A DNA stretch of 64,000 bases, taken from Rebecca billardiae RCC1528. Its lineage: Eukaryota > Haptophyta. The position numbers and the translations under genes are program-made. The notes under the pieces were generated by a model that was given only the letters and a program-made list of their open reading frames with translations, made no database searches and was not told the DNA's origin. Shown here piece by piece: positions 10,946 to 23,463 of this stretch. Within the stretch, counting starts at the first letter, position 1. Each line of letters opens with the position of its first letter. The stretch lies in contig OZ251238.1 of the NCBI GenBank assembly GCA_965240325.2, positions 806,001-870,000 on the forward strand, read 5' to 3'.

Positions 10946-13900
10946 CGAGGGCGCGCGCGGCGGCGGCGCGGCGCACGAGGACGAGCCTGCCCCGAACCCT
11001 CACCCTGCCCCTAACCCTAACCTAGTCAAGCCGAGCACGCCGCCTCTCGCCCCGCTATGCCCGCCCGCCGCGGGCGGCGCGTCCGCGCCGCACCGCGCGG
11101 GCGGCGCGCGCGTGCCCACTCTCAACCTCCGCGGCCTCTCAGCTCGCACGGGCTCCGACGGGCCGGACAGGCCCGGCGCGTGCGCCGTGGGCGTGCTGGG
11201 CGCGCGCGGGCGCGCCGCGACGACGACGGGCGCGGCGTGTGCTGGGAACGGCACCGGACCGGCCGAGCCGCCCCCGGCCTCAGCCCTGCAGCCGTCCGAA
11301 AGTCGCGACAGCGTGAGCGCGGCGGGCGCGAGCTCGCTTGGCAGCGGCTCGCCGCCGCCCACGCCGGACGCGTGGGCGGCCGGCCGGCGGCGCGTGCCCT
11401 CGTTCGGTGCGGACGAGGCGGAGGGCGCGGCGGCGCGCGCGCGGCCCACGCGGCGCGGCAGCGGCGGCAGCAGCGGCAGCGGCGGGCTGCGGCGCGCGCA
11501 GTCGGCGCGCAGCCCGCGCCGCTCGGCCGCGCCGCTCGGCGGCGCGCGCACGCCGCGCACCGCCGCCCCGCGCTCCGCGCGCGGCGCGGGCCCGCGCGCC
11601 GCGCCGCCCGGCTGGCTCGGCGGCGCAAGCCACACGCTTGCCAATCTGTTCGCCGCACACCCGTCGCCGCGCCAGCCGTGGGGCGGACCGTTTGGCGGCC
11701 GCGGCGGCGCGCGCCTCGCCGGCGCCTTTGTCGGCTCCGCCGGCGGGCTGGGCGCGGGCGCGGCGCAGCGCTCGGAAGCGGCGGCGTTCGCGGCGCTGCA
11801 CGCCGCGGCGCGCGCGCGGCTGGCGGTGGCGCTGCAACTGCCTGAGCTGCGCGTGGCAGTGGGCGCGCCGCTCGCGTCCGCGCGCGCGCACGGCGCGCAC
11901 GTCGCGCGGATGCGCGCGCGGCGCGAGCGCGCGGCGCGCGCGCCGCCTCCGGCCGCGCACGGCGGCGGCGGTGTGGAGGGCCTCGCGCGCGCCAGCCAGG
12001 CCGACGCGCTCGCCGCCGGCGCTGCCGCGGAGGGCATGCGCGTAACCGTCGAGCTCCCGCCGATGTACATCGCCTTGACGCTTCCGCGCGCGCTCGCCGC
12101 CGCGCACGTCGCGAGCGCGGTCGCGGCGCGCGCGCGCGCGGCGGTGGCGGTGGCGCGGCGCGGCGGCGGTGGCGCGGGCGGCGTTGGCGCGGCCTCGGCG
12201 GCGCGCGGCGCGGACGCGGCCGCGCCCGCGCCGCCGCCCGCGCTCCCGCCCCTCGCGCTGCGCGTCCACCTGCCGCTGCTTGCCGTGCGGCTGCACGCGG
12301 CGCGCGGCACGGCTCTCTATGCGCCCGTGGCGCCGCCGCCGCGCACGCCGAGCGGCGGCGGCAGCGGCGGCAGTGCGGGCGGCGGCGGCGGTGGGCGGAG
12401 GGCGCGGGCGTCGATGGCGGCGGCGCAGCCGCCGCGGAGCCGCGCGCCGCCGCCGCCCAGTGGCTCCCATGCGCCCCCGCCCTCCCGCCCTCCTCCGGCG
12501 ATTGCGCTAGCGCTGCGCGTGCGCGGCGTGCGCGCGCGCGCTCTGCTCGCCCCGCCGTCGGCCGCTGCGGCGGCGCACGCGCCCGCCGCGCCGCCTCGCG
12601 CGGCGGCGCACGCGTCGCTGCCGCAGCCGCACGCCGCGGCCCTTCTCGCGATCACCGACGTGTCCGTCCGGAGCGTCAGCGTGCTGCTGCCGCACGTGCA
12701 AGCGGGCGAGCCGAGCGGCGGCGGCGGCGGCGGCGGCGGCGCGGGCGCGCGCTCGGCGGGGCTGGAGGAGCCTGCCTCGGCGGCGGCGGCCATGCTGCCG
12801 CCTCCACTGCTTCGCGTGCTCGCTGTCGTGCCTACGGCGACGGCGGGCGCGCCGGCGCTGCTGCTCGGCGGGGCCGGCGCCGAGACCGCCGCCTTGGCGG
12901 AGGGCGCGGACGGCGCGCGTCCCGCCGCCGCCGCCGCCGCCGCCGCCGTCGCCGCCGCCGCCGCCGCCGCCTCGCAGCAGCAGCCGCTGCCCTCACAGCG
13001 GCCGCGCGCGCCACCACCTGCCATCGTCGTTGCCGAGCCTGGCAGCGATGGCGAGGCCGAGGCGGCGGAGGCGGCGGGTGGCGGCGCCCCGCGCGCGCGC
13101 GCGCCGCGCCGCGCCGCGCCGCTGCACACCTCCGTCTCCGCACTCGCCATCGCCGCCGACCTGCGCGGCTGGCACGCAGACGCCGCCTCCGCGGCCGCCG
13201 CCGACCCTCTGAGTCACTCGCCGCGCGCGACACGCGACGCGCGCGCTCGCGAGTCGGCGGACGCACGCTCTGGCGCCGGCACCGGCGGTGCCGAGCGCGC
13301 GCTCGCGCTCGCGCACGCCGCGGAGGAGGCCCGGTTTCGTCAGCTGCTCGGCGTGGCGGTTACGCTCGGCCCGGAGGCTGCGGGCGCGGTGGCGGTGGGC
13401 GCGGAGGCGGCGGGCGGCTTGGGCGCGGCCGCGGGCGGCGCGGAGGCGGACGGCGGCGGCGGCGGCGCGTCGGCTGCCGCCGTCGGCGCTGCGCCGCCCG
13501 CGTCCGTCGTCGTCGAGCTCGGCCAGCCCGCGCTCGCCGAGGCCGAGGTGTCGGGGCCGCCGGGCGCGCACGGTGCGTCACGTCCTGCCGGCGCGCGTGC
13601 CCACGCCGACGCGGCCGCGACCGATGGCGACGCCGCCGAGTCCGCGCGCGCGCCGTCGGCAGCCGGCGGCGACGACGGCGGCGATGCGGGCGGTGCGGAG
13701 GCGGCGCACGCGCGCGCGCTCGCGCGCTGGGCGCCGTTCGCCGGGGAGGAAGGAGGCGGGGCGGCGGGTGCGGAGGGGGAGACCTCCTCCGCCTCCACAG
13801 CCCCAGACACGCGCGGACGGGCCGCGCTCGGCGCGACAGACTCGACCGCCGCCGACGGCGCGCCGCCGGGCGTGGCGGAGGGCGCGGGCACGGGCGCGCG

Positions 13901-16900
13901 CCCCGACGCGGCCCCCGACTCCACGCCGCTGCACGACGCTGCCATCCTGGTGCGCGTGCGCGCGCGCGCGCTCGGCACGGCCTCAGCCGCGCCGCCGCGC
14001 GCCGCCGAGCCCGAGCTCGAGCGCGCGCCGCAGCAGCGCAGCTGGCCGGCCGTCGTGTCTGTGCGCGCAGACGTGGACTGTGCGTCTGCGCACGCGTGCG
14101 TGCACGTGCCCTCGTGCGCGCGCGCCGCGTCCGCGCTGCTCCCGGCGCTCCTTCGGCCGCCGGCGCCCGCGCGCGCACCACCGGCCGCGCGCCGCGCGCC
14201 CGGCCCACCCGGGCCAACCCCGCCGCCAGCCGTGGCACTGCGCGTGCACGTGGGCGTCGCGCGCATCGGCGCCTCCGTGCTCGCAGCGAACCCGGCGCTG
14301 GCACTGCACGGCCGGCCGCTGCTGCGCGCGAGCCTGCGCGCGCTCGACGCCGGCCTGAGCGCGCGCCGCGGCGGGTCGCACGAGGCGCCTCTGCGCGTGG
14401 ACGGCGCCGCCGCCGTGCGCCTCTCTCGGCTCTTGCTCGCGCTGCCGGCGCGAGAGGCGCTGCCTGGCGGCGACGACGGCGCAGACGCGCTCTCCGCCGC
14501 TGCGGCGGAGGGCAGCGAGGGCGACGACGACGAGACGAGCGCGTCCTCCGGGCAGGACAGCGACGCGGAGGGCGGCGCCGGCGCCGGCGCCGAGCGCGTC
14601 GGTGCGGACGTGAGCTGGGCACGGCGCCCGCCGCCAGGCGCGCGCGCGCGCGCGGCCGGCGCGGGCGCCTGGCGCGCGCAGCGCAATGACGATGGGCCGC
14701 CGCGCCGCGTGGCCGCCGGCCCTCTCCCTGGCAGGCAGCGCACCGCGCTGCGCTACTTCGCGCTCGCCGCACCGCTCGCGCCCTCTGAGCGGCACGGCGC
14801 GCACGGCGCCGACGAGCGCGGCGGCGCGGCCGACGGCGCGGTGCGCGTCAGCCTGGTCCCCCTCCGGGCGGCGCGGAGCCGGCACCGCGATTCGGCCGAT
14901 GGCTCGGGCGGGGTGTTCAGCCGTGCGCCGAACGAGGGAGGAGGCGTCGGTGGTGCGTCGGGCGGCGTGCGAGGAGAGGGCGGGCAAAGCGCCGGCTCGG
15001 CGCCTCGATTCTCCGCCGCGCCCTCGCGCGACCCCTCCGCCGCCCCCGCCGCCTCCGCCTCCTCGGCCTCCTCCGCCTCCGCCTCCTCCGCCTCCGCCTC
15101 CTCCGCCTCCGCCTCCTCCGCCTCCGATGGCGACGCCGGCTCCGACGCCGACGCGACTGCCGACAGTTGGACGGACGGCGAGAGCGAGGGCGCAGCAGGC
15201 CAGGCGGGTGCGGAGGGTGCGCACGGGAGCGGCCGGTGGGCGCGAGATCGCGATCTCGCGCGGGATTCGCTCGAGATCCCGTCGCTCGGCACGTCGCTGC
15301 GCGGGCCGGCCCAGCCGGGCGCGCGGGGGCGCGCGGCGCGCACGCCGCCTCCGAGCGCGCCGCCTGCGCACGGCGGCACGGCCGCCGAGACGAGCGCCGC
15401 CGCCGCGGCCGGCGCGCGCGGCGGCGGCGCGTCGGCGCATGCCTCGCCGCATCGACAGCCGCGCCTCCGAGAGCACTCGTCGCGCCTCGGCGCGGAGGCG
15501 GACGCGTGGCGGGGCATCGCGGCCGGCGCGCGCGCCGACAGCGCCGCGCTGCAAGGCGGTGCGGCGCACGCCACCTGTGACAGCCCGTCCCCGCCGCCCA
15601 CGCCCGGCGCGTGGGCGCGGCTGCAGCCGGCGGCGGCGCCCCCGGAGCCGCCCGACCCGCCGCCGGCCGACGCCGAGGGCGGCGGGCTGCTGCGCGGCCG
15701 CGTGCCGCTGCTCGAGCTGCCGCCGCTGTGCTGCGTCGTGCACGTCGCGCCCTGCCTGGCACTGGTGGATGAGGGCTTGCTCGCGCTCGCCCTTGCCAAG
15801 CACCTGCTCGCGGACGCGCGGGAGCCAGGCGGCGCGGCGGCGGCGGGCGCGGCGGGCGCGGCCAAGCCGCTCGGCGGCGCGGGGGTCGGCGCGCGCCGCG
15901 GCTCACGCCGCTCGACGCCGCACACGCCGCGCGGCGCGGCGCCCCCCGCTGCGCCGGCGAGCGCCGCCCCGCCCCTTCCGCCGTGGCGCCTCGCGCTGGC
16001 GTCCGTCAGCCTCGCCCTGCCCGCCGACCCCGACGCGGGCACTGCGGCGGAGACTGTGTGGGTGCACGCGCGCCGCGTGCGGCTCGCGGGCGCGGTCGAG
16101 CAGGATCGCGAGTTCCCGCCGCGCCCGCCGCCGCCGCGGGAGGCGGGCGGCGTGGCGGACGCGGATGAGGCGGTCGGCGCGGCGGCGGTGGCGTGGTGTG
16201 AGCGCGTGCGCGTTCGCGCGAGCGGCGTCGCCGTGCAGGTGACGAGCGCGGAGGATTGGCGGGAGCAGCAGGAGCCGCCGCCGCCGCCGCAGCAGCCGTG
16301 GGGCGCGCCGCCGCGCGCCGCGCCTTTGCACCGCGTCTTGGCCGTGCGCCACGGCGTCCTGCTGCACGAGCTGCGCGCGCCGCTGCGCGTGAGCGCGCGC
16401 GTTGGGCTCGGCGCGGACGCGTCGACGCGCGGCGCGCTCGCGAGCGCGAGCGTCAACATGGGCGAGCCGCTGCGGCTGAGCGTGCGCCCGGCGCAGGCGG
16501 GCGCGCTGCTCTCCGTCGCCCTGCGCAACCTGCTCGTGCTGCCGCCGCGGCTGCCGCCAGAGGTGTACGGCGCGGCCGCGCCGCCGTCGGACCCGGCGAC
16601 GATCGCGCACGCCGTGGCGCTGCCGCCGGTGGCTCTGCTGCGGCTGCACGTGCGGCGGGGCGCGGTGTGGTGCGCGCCGGACCGCGGCGGCGGCGCGGCG
16701 GAGGAGGGCGGCGCGGCGCGCGGGCCGCCGGGCGCGGTGGCGCTGCTGACGTTCGCACGCGTCGCGCTCTCCTTCAGGCTGCACCGGCGCGGCCGGACAG
16801 CGCTCAACCTCGACCTGGCCAGCGCGCACTGCTACGGGCCACAGCCGCCGGTGGTCGCGCCGGTCGGCGCGCGGGCGGTCCTGCCTTCTTGGCAGGCGAG

Positions 16901-17075
16901 GGCGCACGCGCAGACGCCGCAGGCGCGGCCGAGGGCGCAGCCGCGCACGCACTCGCAGCCGCAGCTGCCCACGCGGCCGCAGCCCGCCGCGGGCACGGCG
17001 CCGGCCGACCGCGGCGCCGCGGCCGATGGCACCGCCTGGGCGGAGCTGCTGCGTCTCACTCAAGCGCGGCGCGGC

Positions 17076-17110
<35 letters not shown>

Positions 17111-20100
17111 GGGCGCGGGCGCGGGCGCGGCGCAGCCCGCTGCCGCCGCCGCCGCGCGCGCCGCCGCCGCTGGCCGCGACGACGGTGCCGCCGTCCAGGC
17201 CAGCCAGCGGCCCGGCGTCGACGCGCCTCCGCCTGGCGCCGAGAGCGAGAGCGCAGCGGCGGCGCACGGCGCGGCGGCGCACGATGCGGCGGCGCCGCGG
17301 CCCGCTTTGCCTCCGCCGCCGACGATCATGACGCCAGCGGACGTGGACGAGGAGGAGGGCGTGCGCGACGAGGGCGGCCTGCCAGCCAGTGCCGCGCGCG
17401 GCGCGCCCGCCGACGCGCGCTCGGCGGAGCCGGCCGGCGTGGGCGCGCGGGAGTCGACTCTGCCCGTGGCCCTCCGAGCGTCGCTCAAGCGCACGCCGAC
17501 AGTCGGCGGTCTCGTGGGCGCGCTCGGCGCGCCCACGCCGGGCCCCGCGTGGGGCGGGCTGCGCCTCTCGTCGCCCTCGCCGCACAGCGTGGCCCCCGAG
17601 CTGCCGCCCACGACAGTTGTCGTTTCTCTGCAGCTCAGCAGCGTGGCGCTGAGCGCGCAGCCAGCGCCCGCCCTCTCCGCCGCGACGTGGGCGCTGTCGG
17701 CGCTCGCGCACGCGGCGACGGCCGCCGCTCGGGTCGCGCGGGAGCGGGAGGCGGCGGCCGAGGCGCGCGCGGCGGCGGCGGCGGCGGCGCGGGCCAAGCG
17801 GGAGGCGCGGATGCGCCGTTGGAGGGCGGAGGCGCGGCGCGCGGCGCGCGAGCGCGCGCACGCGCGCCGCGGCGCGCCGCCCGGCGCGGCCGCGCCGCCG
17901 CCGCCGCCGCCCGGCGCGAGGCAGGCATCGCCCGCGCGCGTGCTCACTGTGACGGCGCCTGCGGCCATCTCCCTCACGGTGCGCATGGCGCTGCCTCAGG
18001 GCGTGCTGCTCGTGCCGCCGCCGGCGCGCGCCGCGTTTGGCGGCGGCGGCGCGGGCGCGGGCGTAGATTCGGCCGGCGCGCCGCACCCGGCCCTGCTGCT
18101 CGGCTGGAGCGTCCGAGCGGTCTGGTCGTCCGACGCGGACGCGACGGCTCTCAACGCCGAGGCCCACCTCACGCGAGCGCGCGCGCCGCTCGCGCAGTGG
18201 CTGCCGCGCGCGGCGCGCAGGCCGCCGGGCGCGGCGCGCGGCGCGCCGTGCGTTGCACTGCGCACGGTTGCCTCTGCCGCCGACGCCGTCGGCGTACTCG
18301 CCCGCCCCGTCTCCGTGCTCGCCGAGGCGGCGGTGCGCGGCGGCGCGCCGCGCGTGCACGTGGTCATCCCGTCTCGCGCCGAGATCGCGATCTCGCTCGA
18401 GCTCGTGCGCGCGGGGCTCGAGGCCGCGAGCGAGTGGCGCGGCGCGCTGGACGACCAGCGCGCGCGCGTGCACGCCGCGAGCGTGTTGCTTGGTGCGGTG
18501 CTCGCCGAGGCGGACGGCCGCGCGGAGGCGGGCGACGGCGCGGCGGCGGGCGCGGCGGCGTCCGGCGGCGCGCCGCCGGAGGCGCGCTCGGACGGTTCGG
18601 CCGCGGGCTTGGACGGCGGCGGCGCGCGCCGCGCGTGCGGCGGCGGCTCGCCGCGCACCTCGCGCGCGGCCGCGCTGCTCGCTGTCCCGGGTGGCGCCGT
18701 GTTGCTCGGCGGCGGCCGCTCGCCGCGCAGCTCGCACGGTGAGCCCGCCGGGGGACTGCCGGCGTCGATGGCGGTCGACCTAGAGTCTGTCGGGGCGGCG
18801 TCTTCGCTGCCGTCGACGCCGCGCGAGCCGTCGTCCGCGCTCTCGCCGCGCCGGCTCTCGTCCGACTCGGAGGGCGAGGGGGCGCGCGGCTCGCACTGGG
18901 GGCGGCGCCGCGACTTCCCGAGCCCGCAGCCCTCGCCCGTCCCGCGCGGCGGCGTCGACCTGAAGACATCGCCTGCGGACGGCGAGGGCGGCGCCGAGTA
19001 CGGCGCCTGCGAGGGCGGCAGCGCGGGCGGCGCCGCGGGCGGTTGTTGCGACGGGGGCGGTGGCGGCGTGGAGCAGGGCGCGGGGCGCGGCGGCGAGGCG
19101 GCGGCTCGCTCGCACGCGCCGCGCAACGCGCGCCGCCCCGCCGCCGCGCGGCTGCCGCCCGGCGGGCGGCTCGAGATGTCTCTCCCCGCCCTCGCCGTCG
19201 TGCTGATTGCGCCCGGCGCGGCCGCGCTGCCGCTCCTCAGGGTGGAGCTGTCCGACGTGCGCCTGAGCGGGCAGCTGCCCAGGATCGCGGCGCCGGCGCA
19301 GCCGGCGCCGCCCGCCTCGCCGCGCGGCGCGGCGGCGCGGAGCGGCGGCGCCCCCGAGCCCTCGCCGCTCGCGCGCGGCGCGCCGCACGCGCCCTCGGCC
19401 GCGTCGGCGTCGTCCGATCCGGCCGCGGGCCACGCGAGACTCGCCGAGCGCGGTGGTGCTGCCGAGGCCCCGGCTGCTCCCGCCCCGGCGCTGCCGTGGC
19501 TCGGGCAGCTGTCGCTCGCGCTGCAGTGCTCGGCGCGCGCGGAGTGGTGGCACGCGCGCGCGTTCGCGTGGGAGCCGCTGCTCGAGCCGTGCGAGCTGCA
19601 CGCGGCCGCACTCCGGCCCGCGGACAGGTCTGTGGCTGTGCACGCTCGGCTGGAGGCGGGCGGCTCGATCAACGCCACGCTCTCGTCGGCGTGTGCGCAC
19701 GAGATGCTCGAGGCGGCGGAGGCGGCGGCGCGTGCGCTGCGCGCGCCCGCGCCGCCGAGCGCGCCGCGCGCCGCGCCGCCGAGCGTGCGCTCTGTCGTCG
19801 TCAACGAGACGGGCGAAGCAATTTGGCTCGAGCCGTTCGAAGCTGCCGCGCCGGCCGGGGCGGCGGGCGCTGAGGAGGCGGGCGCGGACGGGTTCGACGC
19901 GTTCGCCGCCGAGGCGGCGGCGGCGGCGGAGCGCGGCGGCGGCGGCGGTGCCGACGACGCCGCCGCCGACGAGTCCGCTCCCGACGGCTCGGCGGCGGCG
20001 GCGGCGGGGCGGCGCTCCGCGGCGCGAGCGCGGCGCACTGCGTTTTGGTGCGCGAGGGTGGCGCGGTCGGCGAGCAAGGCGGCGGCCTCGGCGGCGGCCC

Positions 20101-22793
20101 AGCCGCGCTGCCGCCGCCGCCGCTCTCGCCGCCGCCAAGCGCGGCGGGGCCGCTCGCCGTGTACGTGCCGCCGGGCTGCAGCGCGGAGGTGGACTTCTGG
20201 GAGTCGGAGCGGCGGTGCGCGGCGCTGGGCTGGGCGACGGACGCGCCGCGCCGCGTGCGCGTGTGGCTCGGAGGCGGCGGCGGCGGCGGCGGCGGCGCGT
20301 GGCAGGAGCTGGAGGGCGTGCCGCTCAACGTGCACGGCGCGTGGACGCTGCGCCTCGCGCCGCGCCGCGGCGCGGACCTGCCGCCTCGCCGCCCCACGAG
20401 CGGAGCGCCGTCGCTGCCGCCTGCGCGCGCAGCGGAGATGTGTGTGGTCGCGCGCGTCGGCACGGGCGCGGACGGGCGCGCGCGGCTGCGGCTGCAGTCC
20501 ATGGTGCAGCTGCGCAACGCGACGCCGCTGCGCGTGCGCGTGCTCGCGCCGCTGCCCGGCGGCGAGGGCGGCGAGGGCGGCGCCGGCGTTGCCGGCTCCA
20601 CCGGCTGTGGCGGCGGCGCGCTCGGCGGCGGCGGCGGCGCGCTCGGCGGCGCCGCCGGCTCGGCCGCCGGCGCGCTGCTGGACCTGGGCGAGCTGCTGCC
20701 GGGGCAGTCGTGCGCGGTGAGCGTCGCGCGCGCGAGCGGCGCGCTGCGCTTCCTCGCCGTGCCCGCCGCGGGCCCGGAGCACGCCGCCATCGGGCCTCCC
20801 GGCACGCCGCGCCAGGGCGCGGCTCCGCGGGGCTTGGCAGGTGGCGCGCCTTCGCCGCGCGCCGCGGGCGTGGCGCGCGAGCACTGGCCGCAGGGCGGCG
20901 GCGGCGGCGGCGCGCTGCCCACGCCGCGCGAGCCGCAGCTCGCGGCGCAGGTGTCGACCGGCTCCTCCGCCAGCTCGAGCGCCGCCGCCGCGCCGCAGAC
21001 GCCCACGCCGAGCGCGTGCGGCGCGGGCCACCCCGCGCCGCACGCGGCCGCCCCGGCCGGTGGCGCGACGCCCGTGTCGTTTCTCGGAACCGACCTTTGG
21101 CTCGGCGAGCTGACAGCGTCGGACGGCGGCGTGGCGAGCGCGGAGGAGGTGGCGGAGTGGCGCGCGGCGTTCCCGCAGCTCCCGCCGACCGAGTCCCTGC
21201 TCCGCGCGTGGTCCGCCGGGCTGCACGTCGCCTCGTCCAAAGGGTACTCCATGCCGTCCTCAGGCCGACTGTTTCTCTCGACCGCGCACGTGGCGTTTTT
21301 CGCGCGCGGCCAGTCGCTCGTCTTCAAGCGGCCGCGGCGCGAGCTGCTCGCGCTGAGCAACGTGGTGGGCGTGCGGAAGCACCGCGCCGCGGGGGTGACG
21401 CGCGTGCTCGAGCTGCACACCGTCTCGGGCGCCCGCCTCGCCTTCTCCGGCTTCAGCTCGCGCAACGGCGCGCTCCACGTTTTCGAGGCCGCGCTGGCAC
21501 GCTACTCGGGCGGCGCGGGCGGGTACGCGCGCGCGGACTCGGAGGCGAACGCGCGGTTCCGCGAGCTGTTCGCGCTGGGCGGGGCGGGCTCGGAGCAGCC
21601 CGGCGCGCCGCCGCACCCCGCGCTCCCGCTCGACCCCGCCGCGCCGCCCGAGGTCGTGCTGCACGAGTTCAGGTGTGCGCTCCAGCTGTCAGACGGCGGC
21701 GGCGGCACCACCGGCGGCGGCGGCGGCCATGCTGGCGGCCACCACCATCATGGCGGCGGCGGGGCCACGACGACGTCGCAGGGGAAGCTGTACGTGTCGC
21801 AGACGGTGGTGGCGTTCGCGGGGAAGCTGGTCAACCGCTCGCTCCGCGCGGTGCTCCCGCTGCGCGAGCTCGTCGCCGTCGAGCCCGTTGACGAATCTTC
21901 GATCCTGCTCTCGTCAGCCGCGGCCTCTGATTGGACGCTCATCTTCATGAGCGCGCGCGACGTGGCCGTGTCCGCGCTGCGCGCGCGCGCGCTCGCCGCG
22001 CGCGCGCTCGCGGCGGGCGACGGCTCGGTGGCGCGGCGCCCGCCGGCGTGCGCGGTGGGCGCGAGCGCGCTGCCGCCCACCGGCTGGCCCCTCGTGCCCG
22101 CGCCCGCGCGCGACGGCGCGCGCCCGGCGGCGGCGGCGGCGGCGGCGGTAGCGGGCGGCGGCGCGGCGGGCCGCCTGCCGCCTGGGCTGGGCCCGCCGCC
22201 CGTGGGCGTGCGCGCGCTGCTCTCGGCGCGCGCGAGCTCGGCGGACGGCGGCCCCGCGGACGAGGAGACCGAGCTCTCGCGCACGCTGCCGCTGCGCGCC
22301 GCGCCCGAGGTGGCGCTCATCGCGCACGCGCGCCGGCTCCGCGCGCGCGTGCCTGAGCTGACAGGATACCCATGTACTATTGAGCTCCTCGCGCCGCTCG
22401 AGATCGAGAATCTCCTGCCCGTGACGATCGAGGTGGCGGTGCGGCTGGGCAGCGGCGGCGGGGGCGCGGCGGCGGACAAGCCTGACGGCGCGGCCGACTC
22501 GTGGCGCGGCGGCGGCGGCGGTGCCCACGCGCCCGTCACGCCCGGCGGCGGCGGCGGCGGCGGCGGCGCGGCGGCGGCGCGCGGCGGCGGCGCGCGCGGC
22601 GCGGGCGGCGGCGCGGACGCGGCGGGCGGCGGGAGCGGCGACTCTGGCGACGAGGGCAGCGTCGGCTCGGCGCTCCTCGGCACGCCGCGCTCGGCGCGCA
22701 GCGCGTGGGGCGGCGGCGGGCGCCGCGAGTCTGCGGCGAGCGCGGCGGCGGCGGCCGCGGCGACGGCGGCTCAGCAGCCACAACAGCCCGCGG

Positions 22794-22830
<37 letters not shown>

Positions 22831-23204
22831 GGCGGCGCACGGCGTCAGCTCGACGCTGTCGCCGCCGCGCACGACGCACCAGCTCTCGACGGGCAGCGCC
22901 GCGTCCGCGAGCTCCGCGCTCGGCGGCGGCGCCGCCGTCTTCCGCGCCACCCTGCCGCCCGATTCCTCCGTGATCGTCTGGCACGTACCTCCGCCGAGCG
23001 CCGCGCGAGTGTTTGTGCGTGTGCGCGGCTACGAGTGGTCCACGCCGGCTCGGCTGGCGTGGGCGCCGCCCGGCGGGACGGCGAGCGACACGCTGAGCCT
23101 GCGCTCGGCCGGCGCGGCGGCCGCGGCGCAGCAGCCGCCGGCCGAGCCCGACGGCGCCTCGTCCTACCGCTCGGCGCGCGGCGCGCTCGGCGGCGGCGAG
23201 GCGC

Positions 23205-23235
<31 letters not shown>

Positions 23236-23423
23236 GGGCGGCGCCGCGGCCGCGGGCGGCGGCGGCGTGCCTCTGCGCGTGCTGCTGCGGCAGAGCGCGC
23301 TGTCGCGCGGCCGCGCGCTGCTGCTCTCGGTGCACGCGTCGTACCACATCCACAACGAGACGGAGCTGCGCCTCGAGTTCAAGTCCGTCTTCGCACGCTC
23401 CTCTCTCGCCACGCTGGGCGCGG

Positions 23424-23463
<40 letters not shown>

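Noticed and set aside
11008-11024. Interstitial telomere as a chromosome fusion scar
   Set aside because: Only about two CCCTAA units are present, inside an open coding frame. That is too short to claim a telomeric origin.
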